Positions 24,581 through 33,660 of a DNA stretch of 64,000 nucleotides are shown here, piece after piece (the stretch's first letter is position 1; the number at the start of each line of letters is the position of its first letter). The notes below the pieces were generated by a model. The model saw only the letters and a program-made list of their open reading frames with translations, was not told where the DNA came from and ran no database searches. The stretch is from Pseudoalteromonas phenolica (GTDB lineage Bacteria > Pseudomonadota > Gammaproteobacteria > Enterobacterales > Alteromonadaceae), in NCBI RefSeq assembly GCF_001444405.1, contig NZ_CP013187.1, forward strand, positions 3,596,001-3,660,000. The letters are read 5' to 3'. Made by a program: the position numbers and the translations under genes.

Positions 24581-27500
24581 CTTGCTGCCCCTGTTGCTCG
24601 GTTGATTTGAAAACTAAGAAATACACCACTGGCACCACTAACAACGAGAAAATTGTTGAAGCGATAATGCCAAACATAATGGCCAAAGCCAGCCCACTAA
24701 ATACGGGGTCGAGGATGATCACCGCATTACCCAATAAAGTCGTGCCAGCGGTGAGTAACACAGGTCTCATACGCACTTCACCTGCGCGCACCAAGGCTGC
24801 TTTTAATGCCATACCATCTGCTCGAGCCTGATTGATAAACTCAACCAAAATAAGTGAATTACGAATTACAATGCCTGCGAGCGCTATCATGCCTATCATG
24901 GCCGTGGCGGTGAATAAAATAGGCTCAGGTGCGCCCGCAATTACGCGTTCGCCAAACTGATTCAATGCCCAAAAGCCCGGCATAATGCCAATCATGGTTA
25001 ACGGAATGGCTGACATAATAATCAGCGCTAAGCGGTTCGAGCCCGTTTGTATACGCAATATGATAAATATCGCCGTGAGGGCAAAAGCAAAGGCAATGCC
25101 CATATCTCTAAATACATCAACGGTAATGCGCCACTCGCCTTCGCCACCAAAGCTATAACTCGTGCCTTCAGGCATTTGCCACCCTTGTGTGCCGCCTGAG
25201 TTTAAGAAAGTGCGCGTTTGCCAAGGTTGGTAGTCTTCTTCAGTACGATTTTCATCTGCAACCACATCAGCGATGACTTCAGCAGGCGTGCGACCATTTA
25301 ACTCCGCCATGACATACACCACGGTTTGTAGGTCTTTGCGCATAATAGGTTGCTCAACATGATGTTGTTGCCACTGACCAAGTTCAGATAGTGCAACCAA
25401 AGGTCGAGCAGCACTATCTAGGCCATAATCATTGGCGACTTTACTTAATGCCTGTTGACCCGTTAACTGCACGGCTGCCAAAGACTGCCATTGATTGCGT
25501 ACTTCATACGGTACTTGCAGTTGCACCGGTACTGGCATGGCTTCATGCGGGGTATATAGCACTCCCGCTGGCATACCTTGGCTCGCTATCTGTAGGGTTT
25601 GGCTGATATCTTGGGTGCTAATGCCAGATAACGCCGCTTTTTCTTTGTTTGTCACAAAACGCGCTAAAGGGGCGAGCTCAGCAATAGAGGTGTCGACTTC
25701 AACCACATGAGGCTCTTTTGCTAAACGTTTAGCCAGCACATTTGCCGCCTCATGATGCACTTGCGTATCTACAAATGGGTCGGCGGTGACTTCGGCCACT
25801 AAGGTGTTTAGCACTGGCGGACCAGGTGGCACTTCGACCACTTTCACCTTGATGCCATTTTGATTGAACCCAGCCAGCGCCTGACGTAAACGCAATACCA
25901 CCCCATGAGATTGGTGGTCGCGCTCGGTTTTATCGTTCAGTAATACGCGCAAATCAGCAAGATGCGGAGCATGACGGCGGTAATAACCGCGCACCATACC
26001 ATTGAAGTCCATACTCGAAGGTTGGCCGACATAAGCGGCAACCGCGGTGATTTCGTTAAGCTGCCACGCGGCTTGTTGTACTTGTCGTGCCACTAAGCTG
26101 GTTTGCTCCAGCGAACTCCCCTCTGGTAGCTCAACCAATATTTGCACTTCATTCTTATTATCAAACGGCAGCAACTTAAGTGGCACCGCCCTAAATACCG
26201 GTAAACTGGCGCTCAGCATAAACAGCACCAATACCGACCACAGCAACCATTTCGCTTTCTTACTCGAGTCTAATAGCGGCATCACTAACTTGCGATAAAG
26301 ACTCTTGCCTTCACCAATTTCTGGCTCTTCGATTTCATGGCCTTTAAGCAGCTTTTTGGCAAGCCAAGGTGTGACAAAGAAAGCCACAACGGTTGAAACC
26401 ACCACACTCACTGGCACATTAAACGCCATCGGCGCCATGTAAGGGCCCATCATGCCAGTGATAAATGCCATCGGCACAAATGCCACCGCAATGGTTAACG
26501 TCGACATTAACAACGCCACTTTAATCTCACTCATCGCACCAAGAATGCGCTTGCTTGACGAGTCCGATTGCTTGCCATACTTTAAGAAACGGCTGATGTT
26601 ATCGACGCCCGTGATTGGATCATCAACTAATAAACCTAAAGACAAGATAAGCGCGAATAAGGTGACGCGGTTAATGGTATAACCAAAGGCAAAATCTAGC
26701 GCCAGTGTAATGCCATAACAAATAGGCACAGCGAGGCCAACCACAATCGCTGGACGCCAGCCTAGAAAGATCCCAACAAAGACTACCACTGTAAAGACCG
26801 CAAAGGCCAAACTCGCAGTCAGGTTATTTACTTTTTCATTGGCCGTTTCGCCGTAATTGCGCAGTACTTTGAAATCCACTTCATGAGGCAATAACTCAGT
26901 TTTAAGCTGTGCCATTTTTGCCAGTGTTTGCTCGGCTACCGCCACGGCATTACTGCCTTTTTGCTTGGCAACGCTAATAGTGACAAGGGGCAAATCTTGC
27001 TGAGTATCATCAATGACCAACCACTGATATTGATTTGGCTCGCTTGGACCATCGATGACCGTTGCGACATCTTTTAATAATACTTGCTGACCGTTTACGA
27101 CATTCACCGGCAGGCTCGCCACTTGTATTACATCGCGAAGCACATCGCCCGCTTGAAGTTGGATCTGTTGCTTGCCCGTCACCAGATGACCGACTTGCTG
27201 CAATTGATTCGACACTTGCAGCGCGCGTAATACATCTAAAGGCGTGGTTTGGTGTGCTGACAGCGCACTGATATCTAAATTCACTTGAACTTGACGGGTG
27301 CGTCCTGCGAGCACTTCAATGGCACTGGTATTTGGGATTTGTTGCAGGTGATTGGATAGCTCTTGAGCAAAGCGCGTGAGTTCATAGTCGCCATATAAAC
27401 GGGGGTCTTGTGAGTACAAGCCCAACATTAAAATGGGCACATCATCGACTTCTATGGGTTTGATCTGCCAATTGCTGATCACCGGCGCCATTTGCTCTTG

Positions 27501-27854
27501 ATGTGCATAAAGCTTGCTGTAGGTATTGAGAATGGCGTTTTCTCTGTCTTCACCAACATGAAAGCGTAGCGTCACAACCGCTTGACCGGTTTGTGTCGTA
27601 GAGTAAACGTGCTCAACACCGGGGATTTGTCGCAATAACTTTTCGAGTGGCTCAGTGACCAAACGCACCACTTCAGGCGCACCTATGTTTGGCGCCTGCA
27701 CATGAATGTCGAGCATTGGCACCACAATTTGAGGCTCTTCTTCACGCGGCGTAAACTGTAAGGCCATAGCCCCCATTACCAGCGATAAGAACAAGATCAC
27801 TATGGGAATACGACCTTGCAAACTGGCCGAAATAGCTTTGTCTAATCCCATCAT
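24564..27854 (-). CDS. RND efflux pump inner-membrane permease
   Basis: 1096 residues with the two-times-six membrane layout of the AcrB/HAE family. The first segment (IPIVILFLSLVMGAMAL) is followed by the porter entry region, and membrane segment 4 holds the proton-relay pair in LGLLVDDPITGVDN instead of the more common VVDDAIVVVEN. AMIGMIALAGIVIRNSLILVEF is segment 10. Substrate class unclear. Its ATG overlaps the regulator's TAA by one base (TAATG), so it is cotranscribed with the persulfide-sensor-like repressor, which suggests induction by sulfur species; this is inference. Confidence 0.92.
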   Translation of the reverse strand: MMGLDKAISASLQGRIPIVILFLSLVMGAMALQFTPREEEPQIVVPMLDIHVQAPNIGAPEVVRLVTEPLEKLLRQIPGVEHVYSTTQTGQAVVTLRFHVGEDRENAILNTYSKLYAHQEQMAPVISNWQIKPIEVDDVPILMLGLYSQDPRLYGDYELTRFAQELSNHLQQIPNTSAIEVLAGRTRQVQVNLDISALSAHQTTPLDVLRALQVSNQLQQVGHLVTGKQQIQLQAGDVLRDVIQVASLPVNVVNGQQVLLKDVATVIDGPSEPNQYQWLVIDDTQQDLPLVTISVAKQKGSNAVAVAEQTLAKMAQLKTELLPHEVDFKVLRNYGETANEKVNNLTASLAFAVFTVVVFVGIFLGWRPAIVVGLAVPICYGITLALDFAFGYTINRVTLFALILSLGLLVDDPITGVDNISRFLKYGKQSDSSSKRILGAMSEIKVALLMSTLTIAVAFVPMAFITGMMGPYMAPMAFNVPVSVVVSTVVAFFVTPWLAKKLLKGHEIEEPEIGEGKSLYRKLVMPLLDSSKKAKWLLWSVLVLFMLSASLPVFRAVPLKLLPFDNKNEVQILVELPEGSSLEQTSLVARQVQQAAWQLNEITAVAAYVGQPSSMDFNGMVRGYYRRHAPHLADLRVLLNDKTERDHQSHGVVLRLRQALAGFNQNGIKVKVVEVPPGPPVLNTLVAEVTADPFVDTQVHHEAANVLAKRLAKEPHVVEVDTSIAELAPLARFVTNKEKAALSGISTQDISQTLQIASQGMPAGVLYTPHEAMPVPVQLQVPYEVRNQWQSLAAVQLTGQQALSKVANDYGLDSAARPLVALSELGQWQQHHVEQPIMRKDLQTVVYVMAELNGRTPAEVIADVVADENRTEEDYQPWQTRTFLNSGGTQGWQMPEGTSYSFGGEGEWRITVDVFRDMGIAFAFALTAIFIILRIQTGSNRLALIIMSAIPLTMIGIMPGFWALNQFGERVIAGAPEPILFTATAMIGMIALAGIVIRNSLILVEFINQARADGMALKAALVRAGEVRMRPVLLTAGTTLLGNAVIILDPVFSGLALAIMFGIIASTIFSLLVVPVVYFLVFKSTEQQGQQDATSN

Positions 27855-28156
27855 TATTCACCCGGTTGGCAAAAGAGTTGATAAAGCTGCTGCAAAATCG
27901 CCTCAACCTTTGGATCGGTAAGGCGGTAGTAAATTGTTTGCGCATCTCGACGGGTGGCAACACATTCAGCCTTTCTTAAAGCTGCAAGATGCTGGGAAAG
28001 TGCAGACTGCGCTAACGGTATTGACTCATTTAACTGCGTCACACTCATTTCACCTTGCAACAAGCTGCATAAGATCATCAGGCGATTTTTATTCGCCATC
28101 ATTTTTAATAACTGCTCTGCTTGCTCTGCGTTATGCGCCATATCTTCAATTTGCAT
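27854..28156 (-). CDS. ArsR-family repressor, BigR/SqrR/HlyU-type persulfide sensor
   Basis: 100 residues from the ATG at 28156 (GGGG 6 bases upstream; a TTG four codons earlier is less likely). Winged helix with LAQSALSQHLAALRKAECVATRR as the recognition region and QTIYYRL wing. Cys30 (MILC) and Cys96 (LFC) are 66 residues apart, exactly the spacing of the two reactive cysteines of SqrR (41/107) and HlyU (38/104), which form a polysulfide bridge and release DNA. A third cysteine is at 65. First gene of the RND operon and divergent from the YgaP-like/rhodanese pair. Confidence 0.85.
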   Translation of the reverse strand: MQIEDMAHNAEQAEQLLKMMANKNRLMILCSLLQGEMSVTQLNESIPLAQSALSQHLAALRKAECVATRRDAQTIYYRLTDPKVEAILQQLYQLFCQPGE

Positions 28157-28197
28157 ACATGTCCCCAATGTCGATTTTCAACAAGTATAAATCATAC

Positions 28198-28213
28198 ATT
28201 AGAAAAGTCTAAT
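28198..28213. promoter_or_regulatory. Candidate repressor operator
   Basis: ATTAGA-N4-TCTAAT, a perfect 16-bp palindrome 42 bases upstream of the repressor start, followed by further TTAG/CTAA half-sites (CTAATATTAG). AT-rich palindromes of this sort are bound by BigR/HlyU-like ArsR repressors. The assignment rests on position and symmetry. Confidence 0.45.
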
Positions 28214-28253
28214 ATTAGATCTTGCTAATTTAGAATTTACTAATAAACTAATT

Positions 28254-28415
28254 ATACCAATCCTCTTAATTAAGTGAGCTATTTTTAGGCAAGAAAAACT
28301 TGTCGATAGCAAGGCGAATATTTTGCTATTTAGTTGTTCTAAATAAGAAATTTTCAACGTAGCTAGCGTCAGTTTTAATCCCTAAAAATGATTAAGTATT
28401 ATTGAGGGTTGGTAT
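28254..28415. mobile_element. MITE-like intergenic element with imperfect terminal inverted repeats
   Basis: 162 bases bounded by ATACCAATCCTC and, reversed, ATACCAACCCTC; the similarity of the two ends extends inward some 35 bases (TTAAGT, ATTTTTAGG). It has no coding potential. Elements of this build with ACCAATCCTC-type ends are scattered between genes of Alteromonadales. Here it sits in the divergent promoter region of the repressor and the YgaP-like gene. Confidence 0.65.
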
Positions 28416-28445
28416 TTGACGTCTTCTGAATTTTTGAGGTGATCT

Positions 28446-28634
28446 ATGACAATGCATCCAATACTGCGCTTAATTGCCGGCACTATGGTGTTAATTTCTT
28501 TACTGTTAACCTATTTTGTACACGAAAACTTTGTGTGGTTTACGGTATTTATTGCTATAAATTTAATTCAGTCATCTTTCACGCTTTGGTGTCCGATGAT
28601 CACTTTTTTAAAACGACTCGGTATTAAGGAATAG
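28446..28634 (+). CDS. YgaP-like / DUF2892 small membrane protein
   Basis: 62 residues from the ATG after AGGTGATCT. Two membrane helices (LRLIAGTMVLISLLLTYF and FTVFIAINLIQSSF) are followed by the WCPMITFLKRLGI end typical of this family, whose cysteine lies near the membrane. In E. coli YgaP such helices are fused to a rhodanese domain; here the rhodanese is the next gene, 4 bases downstream. A role in sulfur handling at the membrane is inferred. Confidence 0.8.
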   Translation: MTMHPILRLIAGTMVLISLLLTYFVHENFVWFTVFIAINLIQSSFTLWCPMITFLKRLGIKE

Positions 28635-28638
28635 TTCA

Positions 28639-28983
28639 ATGTTGACTCCTGTTCAAGATGTATTAAAAACAGTTCGTCCTAATCAGCGCTGCATTAGCGC
28701 AGAACAAGCAAAGCAAGAAATTCAAGGCAATGAAGGTGTACTTATTGATGTACGAGAACCTCAAGAGCACGCGCAAAAAGCAGCAACCGGTGCAGTCAAT
28801 GTGCCACGCGGTTTACTAGAATTTAAATTACCTGAAATCGTGAAAGATGCCGCAAAACCCATTTATGTGCATTGCGCTACAGGCGGCCGTGCGGTATTTG
28901 CCGCAGAGCAACTGACTCGTATTGGCTATCAAAATGTGACGGTGATCACCTGTAAAGCTGACGATATTTGCAATATTTTCTAA
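28639..28983 (+). CDS. Rhodanese-domain sulfurtransferase
   Basis: 114 residues forming a single rhodanese domain: LIDVREPQEHAQKAATGAVNVP and the active-site loop HCATGGRA with its catalytic cysteine taking up sulfane sulfur. It is cotranscribed with the YgaP-like gene and divergent from the persulfide-sensor-like repressor, which together suggest persulfide detoxification or sulfur transfer. It ends soon after the catalytic domain (TCKADDICNIF) with two further cysteines. Confidence 0.9.
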   Translation: MLTPVQDVLKTVRPNQRCISAEQAKQEIQGNEGVLIDVREPQEHAQKAATGAVNVPRGLLEFKLPEIVKDAAKPIYVHCATGGRAVFAAEQLTRIGYQNVTVITCKADDICNIF

Positions 28984-29209
28984 CCTTTTGCGCTTTGCCC
29001 CTGTGCAAAGCGCTTTTTCACTCTGCCACCACACTGTCATATCACTCTTTAATATTATTTTTATTAGCTTATAAATTAATAAGTTAGAACATGTGACACG
29101 CACTGTCTTATGACAAAAAAGGCACTGACATATTACTGTCGGCGCTTTATACTGACGTACCGAATATGCTTATCCCAACTTAATCAAAACAACTAAGGGA
29201 ATACGCACT

Positions 29210-29623
29210 ATGACTCATAGCATCAACAACGAAGAAAAAGTACTACCTAAGAAGCAGTCTTTTGAATTGTATTTTCAAGATGGGGATAACCAAATCGCCT
29301 GTAAAGCAAATATGTTCACTGGAAAGGAATATGTGTACATCAATGATGAACTCGTTTCTGAAAAAAGAAATATTGGTTTTAAAACGGTGCATGAATTCGA
29401 ATTTGAAGATAAACCATGGCAAGTCACATTCGATGTAATGAACCTAATAACCTGTAGAACAGAGTGTGTTGTCATTAAAAATAAAAAGATTATTGGTCGA
29501 AAAATTCTCGACCCATTTTCTTGGAAAGCACTATTTAAATTCTTTATATACGGAGTTATTTTTGGTGTTCTATTTGCCACTCTAGGATACTTCCTTGGTG
29601 GTTTATACGGCAGCACGCTTTAG
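29210..29623 (+). CDS. Unknown protein with C-terminal membrane helix
   Basis: 137 residues; a soluble beta-rich N-terminal domain (SFELYFQDGDNQIACKANMFTG...) is followed by a membrane helix near the end (FIYGVIFGVLFATLGYFLGGLYG). No family recognised. AAGGG precedes the ATG. First gene of a four-gene run (HTH protein 9 bases downstream) that appears to be one operon. Confidence 0.75.
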   Translation: MTHSINNEEKVLPKKQSFELYFQDGDNQIACKANMFTGKEYVYINDELVSEKRNIGFKTVHEFEFEDKPWQVTFDVMNLITCRTECVVIKNKKIIGRKILDPFSWKALFKFFIYGVIFGVLFATLGYFLGGLYGSTL

Positions 29624-29632
29624 GAGACTGCC

Positions 29633-29950
29633 ATGCAACTAAACCCAAAAACCGTAAAACAGTTAAGAGATAACAAAAATTGGACACAGCAATCATTGGC
29701 AGATGCGTGTGGCCTCAGTCTTCGCACTATTCAACGTGTTGAAAAAGAAGGGGTTGCCAGCCGAGAAACCATGATGAGCTTGTGTGCCGTTTTTGAAGTA
29801 AAGCAGTCATCCCTAATTAACCTAGATGAAGCTGAGGCTAACAATAGCAGCCAAACGACTACTAACATGAAGCAATATTTAATGACGTTCGGTACTGCGC
29901 TATTAGGTGGACTTGCAGGTGCAGGCATGATGTATGTATTCATTGCATAA
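29633..29950 (+). CDS. XRE-type HTH protein with a membrane tail
   Basis: 105 residues. Residues 4-60 are a Cro/C1 helix-turn-helix (VKQLRDNKNWTQQSLADACGLSLRTIQRVEKEG), then a Ser/Asn/Thr linker and a glycine-rich membrane helix (LMTFGTALLGGLAGAGMMYVF). A DNA-binding protein tethered to the membrane is unusual and could sense a membrane signal through the neighbouring small membrane proteins; this is inference. Confidence 0.82.
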   Translation: MQLNPKTVKQLRDNKNWTQQSLADACGLSLRTIQRVEKEGVASRETMMSLCAVFEVKQSSLINLDEAEANNSSQTTTNMKQYLMTFGTALLGGLAGAGMMYVFIA

Positions 29951-29999
29951 ACAGACCGGTACAGTAACCATCACCATATAAAGGATAAAGGAGTAGATC

Positions 30000-30158
30000 A
30001 TGGACAGAATCATCATGAGCTATTACACAAGCAGCTTATTATTGACGACGGTTGGGACTTTGATAAGCATCCGGACGCCACCTTTTTATGCTGACATCAT
30101 TATGTTATCTATCGCGCTAATGTGCGCAATACTTGGCCATAAACAGAGCCGCGAATAA
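30000..30158 (+). CDS. Small membrane protein (52 aa)
   Basis: MDRIIMSYYTSSLLLTTVG ... ALMCAILGHKQSRE, read directly from the sequence, with GGAG six bases before the ATG. Two hydrophobic stretches suggest two membrane helices. It lies 49 bases after the HTH gene and 30 bases before the NTF2-like gene, in line with the same operon. Function unknown. Confidence 0.65.
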   Translation: MDRIIMSYYTSSLLLTTVGTLISIRTPPFYADIIMLSIALMCAILGHKQSRE

Positions 30159-30188
30159 ACAATAACTTCAAAAAATACCGAGGAAAGT

Positions 30189-30554
30189 ATGACAGAGTTA
30201 GAACTGACTACCATTGCCATCGTTGATAAACAACTCGACGCCTATAACAACCGTGATATCGACGCTTTTGCTGCGACATATCATGATGATGTTGAAATTC
30301 ATGCCTTCCCTGGTGGCTTACAATATCAAGGTAAAGATAAGCTGATTGAACGATATGGTCAGAAGTTCGCCTCTTTGAAATATCTCAATGCCAGTTCCCT
30401 AAAACGCATGGTCGAGGGCAATATTTTGGTGGATCACGAGCTGGCTGAATCTGCCACTGAGGATGTAAATGTAATCGATAATAGCGTGACAGTTATTGCC
30501 GCTTATGAGGTGATTGACGGTCTTATTAAACGCGTGACGTTTATGGGCCGCTGA
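30189..30554 (+). CDS. NTF2-like (SnoaL/steroid-isomerase fold) protein
   Basis: 121 residues with the pattern of the NTF2-like superfamily: an N-terminal helix (IVDKQLDAYNNRDIDAFAATYHDDVEIHAFPGG), GKDKLIERYGQKFAS and strands forming a pocket, ending ALIKRVTFMGR-like. GAGGAAAGT precedes the ATG. Such folds serve as isomerases, binding proteins or enzymes of secondary metabolism; the role here is unknown. Last gene of the small operon. Confidence 0.8.
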   Translation: MTELELTTIAIVDKQLDAYNNRDIDAFAATYHDDVEIHAFPGGLQYQGKDKLIERYGQKFASLKYLNASSLKRMVEGNILVDHELAESATEDVNVIDNSVTVIAAYEVIDGLIKRVTFMGR

Positions 30555-30576
30555 TAGTTACCTTTTATCTTGTTAA

Positions 30577-31359
30577 TCACTCTGAGATAAGAGCAGGTGG
30601 TATAGCGGGTAGCTGATATGGGGCAACCAATTTATTAAGTTGTCCTGATTTAGCCAGTTTTATCATCGTTCTTTGCAACTTTATCGCTAGCTTAGTTTTA
30701 GCAAATCGTTGACTAAATGCCATATGACCATAGATGTTATTGGTATGACGATAGTTCACTTTCTTTAATTGCTCAAATGGCTGATTGAGTGTTCTCATGG
30801 CCACCTCGGCGGTTTCTTCAACTGACAACACCAAATCAACACGACCTTTTAACAGCAAGTCAAACGCCACATGCTCAGAGTTAACAGGTACTCGATTAAG
30901 TGTTTTATCTTCATCGAATGCTTTGTAGTATGCAGCCCCGCGCATAACCGCAATGCGCTTACCAGTTAGTTCATCAAAATTATTAACTTCAATATCACTG
31001 TTTTTGTTTGCATAAAAGACGAAAGAAGAAGACAACACCATGTATGGCGGCTGCACAAATGCCATGGTTTGTTCACGGCGATTGGTTTTAATCAGACCAC
31101 CCATGACGTCAACCTGACCTTGGGCAAGCATGCGTACACAACGAGAAAATGGGCATGGTACAGGTTTAATTTTGTAATTTGGGTGAGTTTCTTTTAGTAA
31201 CTCAGAAAGTATATCTATGATCAACCCTTGGCTTTCACCATGATGGTCAATTTCACTGAATGGGGGCGCGTGATCAACAGCCACATGTACGGTTTGCTCA
31301 GCCCAAACCGTTCGGGCAAACAACAAGATAAAAAATGTGATAGCTGTATATTTCGTCAA
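30577..31359 (-). CDS. Periplasmic solute-binding-like protein (SBP family 3)
   Basis: 260 residues, TTG start with GAGG 9 bases upstream and a good signal peptide (TFFILLFARTVWAEQ). The mature chain follows the type 3 binding-protein fold: VHVAVDHAPPFSEIDHHGESQGLIIDIL, QVDVMGGLIKT, LTGKRIAVMRGAAYYKAF, GRVDLVLSVEETA. There are no transporter permease genes beside it, so it may be an orphan binding protein, as is common in Alteromonadales. It converges on the NTF2-like gene. Confidence 0.82.
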   Translation of the reverse strand: MTKYTAITFFILLFARTVWAEQTVHVAVDHAPPFSEIDHHGESQGLIIDILSELLKETHPNYKIKPVPCPFSRCVRMLAQGQVDVMGGLIKTNRREQTMAFVQPPYMVLSSSFVFYANKNSDIEVNNFDELTGKRIAVMRGAAYYKAFDEDKTLNRVPVNSEHVAFDLLLKGRVDLVLSVEETAEVAMRTLNQPFEQLKKVNYRHTNNIYGHMAFSQRFAKTKLAIKLQRTMIKLAKSGQLNKLVAPYQLPAIPPALISE

Positions 31360-31558
31360 ATCAAATTACCTCTACTCACCTCCCTATTGCTTTGCGTGAT
31401 TTCTAACTCCATATCAAATGCCACAAAAAACTACACAACTTCACGTAGCGCAACAGGCGCACTGTAACATATGCTCAGTTTAAATTATGCACTTTATGAC
31501 AATTTATTTACTGTTCGATATGAAGCATGGTTATCTTAAGTATTGGCTTGTTTTGACA

Positions 31559-32734
31559 CTAGTCAAGTTTCAGTTGACCAGTAACAGCTTGGAATGGGCG
31601 TAACTCAAAATCAGATAATTTAGCCACCAGATACTCGATGACTTCAGCCTGTAACTGCTCGTAAGGCACCCATTGCGTATTACTACTAAAGCAATACACC
31701 TCTAACCCCAGACCTTTTTCACTGGGCGCTAAAGAGCGAACCATCAGCACGCATTCTTTACTGATTTTAGGGTGAGATCTTAAATAATGCTCAGCATATT
31801 TACGAAATACAGACACATTACTCAGAGGTTGTGATGCATCTATTTCAAAGTCCAACTCTGTGGCTTTACTGGCAACCTGTTCTCCTGACCAAGTTTGTAA
31901 ACTGTGCATATCAATATAGATTGGGCGCTTAATACGTCTGCCAGATGATTGCTGCATAGCGCGCCAGTTTTTAAATGAATCAGAAATAAGCTGGTAGGTC
32001 GGGATAGTTGTTATCGTGTTATCCCAGTTCCGCACTCGGACAGTATTTAATCCTAAATCGAGCACTTCACCGTCTGCGCCAAAGGCATCAACTTGGATCC
32101 AGTCACCAATGCTCACTAAACGATTGGCAGCGATTTGAATGCTCGCTACTAGGCCTAAAATGGTGTCTTTAAACACCAACAGTGTAACCGCCGCAATGGC
32201 ACCAAAACCCGATAAAATATAAGTTGGCGATTTATCGATTAACAAGCTAATAGATAAAATACCACAAACAATAAAGGTGATTAATTTGGCAACTTGTACT
32301 AGCCCTTGGATTGGTACTTCTTTGGCAAATTTCAATTGCTGATAAATGCCATGTCCTAGATTAATAAAGGCACTAAACAGCAAACCCGAAATAATCACTA
32401 AGAGAATTTGCCCCACCACTTTGCCAATGGCAAATAGCCACTCTGGTGCAACAAATACCCGCTCAAAAAAGCCTAAAAACAACACACAACAAATTAGCGC
32501 TGAAAGACGCCCTGATAACTTGTTAAGCTGAGTACTTAACAGTCCAATACGACTCGGAGAAAAGCGGGTAATCAAATTCTGGAGGCTAGGTAAAACCAAT
32601 CGACGAGTCACCAAATACAACAAGCAAAGTGCACATAAACCAATTAGATTTGCCACAGTGTGAGTTAACCACTGAGATGCCACTGAGTTCTCAAACCAAG
32701 GTTCAATTAGTTGCGTCAAATGTATGTCTGTCAT
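31559..32734 (-). CDS. MscS-family mechanosensitive channel (YbdG-like)
   Basis: 391 residues with four to five N-terminal membrane helices and the MscS pore and beta domain: GFGAIAAVTLLVFKDTILGLVASIQIAANRLVSIGDWIQV, then RVRNWDNTITTIPTYQLISDSFKNW. It resembles the YbdG/MscM type in length and layout. It starts 4 bases before the end of the acyltransferase gene upstream, so the two are coupled. Likely an osmotic safety channel. Confidence 0.9.
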   Translation of the reverse strand: MTDIHLTQLIEPWFENSVASQWLTHTVANLIGLCALCLLYLVTRRLVLPSLQNLITRFSPSRIGLLSTQLNKLSGRLSALICCVLFLGFFERVFVAPEWLFAIGKVVGQILLVIISGLLFSAFINLGHGIYQQLKFAKEVPIQGLVQVAKLITFIVCGILSISLLIDKSPTYILSGFGAIAAVTLLVFKDTILGLVASIQIAANRLVSIGDWIQVDAFGADGEVLDLGLNTVRVRNWDNTITTIPTYQLISDSFKNWRAMQQSSGRRIKRPIYIDMHSLQTWSGEQVASKATELDFEIDASQPLSNVSVFRKYAEHYLRSHPKISKECVLMVRSLAPSEKGLGLEVYCFSSNTQWVPYEQLQAEVIEYLVAKLSDFELRPFQAVTGQLKLD

Positions 32735-33645
32735 AGTTGCGAAGCTTCCTTCTCTGTCGCGCTACTACTGGTTTGCTGAGCTGATAATATATCTATCTGC
32801 GTGTCTTTTTTCTGCCATTGTGCGTTTAAATACTGCTGAAAAGTGACGCGATAAGCTTTATCTTGTTGATAATCCCCCTGCGGCACTTGCGCTAATGGCA
32901 CAAAATCTAGCTTAACATCAATGGCTGATAATTTGCCTAACATAAAACTTTGAAAAATTTTCTGGCTGTCAGAATGGTATACAAGGGTGGTGCTGATTAA
33001 GCCATCTAATTGCTCAGCTAATACTTGAAGTGCGAAGGCCGTACCACCCGCTTTTGGCTTCAAGAGATTCTTAAACGGTGAGCTCTGTCTACGATGCTTT
33101 TTAGTCGTAAAACGCGTCCCTTCGGCAAAGTTAATCACCGTTGTGGGATGATGCTTAAAATTTTTACAGCTTTTTTGTGTACGCGCCACGTCCATGCCTT
33201 TTAACTTTGGATTTTTCGCAATTTGCGCTTTGCTTGCTCGCTTCATAAATGGCATACCTAAGGCCCAAGCACCAGAACCAATGAGCGGTACATATTTTAA
33301 TTCATCTTTTAAGAAGAATTTTGGCGCAGGTAAAGCATCGATTGCTGTGAGAACAATAATATCTAACCAGCTAATATGATTTGCAACGAGTAAATACCAC
33401 CCCTTCCCATTGACCTGCGGCGCGATGTCTGTCGAAAACTGCACGCCACTAAGTTTGAGCGCAAAGTAATTGCCACGACACCAACATTTATAAAAGCGAT
33501 GGAGAACATGAGATACCAATGCTAAGGGCACCAGTACCTTCACCAAACCCAGCAAAAAGATCAGCGTGCCCCACAATGCGGTATTAAGAACTAAAACAGC
33601 TGTCGCGACTGCCCCTCTAATTAATTGCATGACATTTATTAGCAC
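32731..33645 (-). CDS. Acyltransferase of the PlsC/YihG type
   Basis: 304 residues from the GTG at 33645, which has GGAGG 5 bases upstream; a GTG two codons further out abuts the ribosome site and is less likely. Motif I NHISWLDI (HX4D) and FAEGTRFTTKKH carry the catalytic and substrate-binding residues of 1-acylglycerol-3-phosphate acyltransferases. A membrane helix near the N-terminus (TALWGTLIFLLGLVKVLV) and the basic RRQSSPFKNLLKPKAGGTAFALQ stretch match YihG. Paralogue of the next gene upstream. Confidence 0.88.
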   Translation of the reverse strand: MLINVMQLIRGAVATAVLVLNTALWGTLIFLLGLVKVLVPLALVSHVLHRFYKCWCRGNYFALKLSGVQFSTDIAPQVNGKGWYLLVANHISWLDIIVLTAIDALPAPKFFLKDELKYVPLIGSGAWALGMPFMKRASKAQIAKNPKLKGMDVARTQKSCKNFKHHPTTVINFAEGTRFTTKKHRRQSSPFKNLLKPKAGGTAFALQVLAEQLDGLISTTLVYHSDSQKIFQSFMLGKLSAIDVKLDFVPLAQVPQGDYQQDKAYRVTFQQYLNAQWQKKDTQIDILSAQQTSSSATEKEASQL

Positions 33646-33660
33646 GCGCACCTCCAGAGC

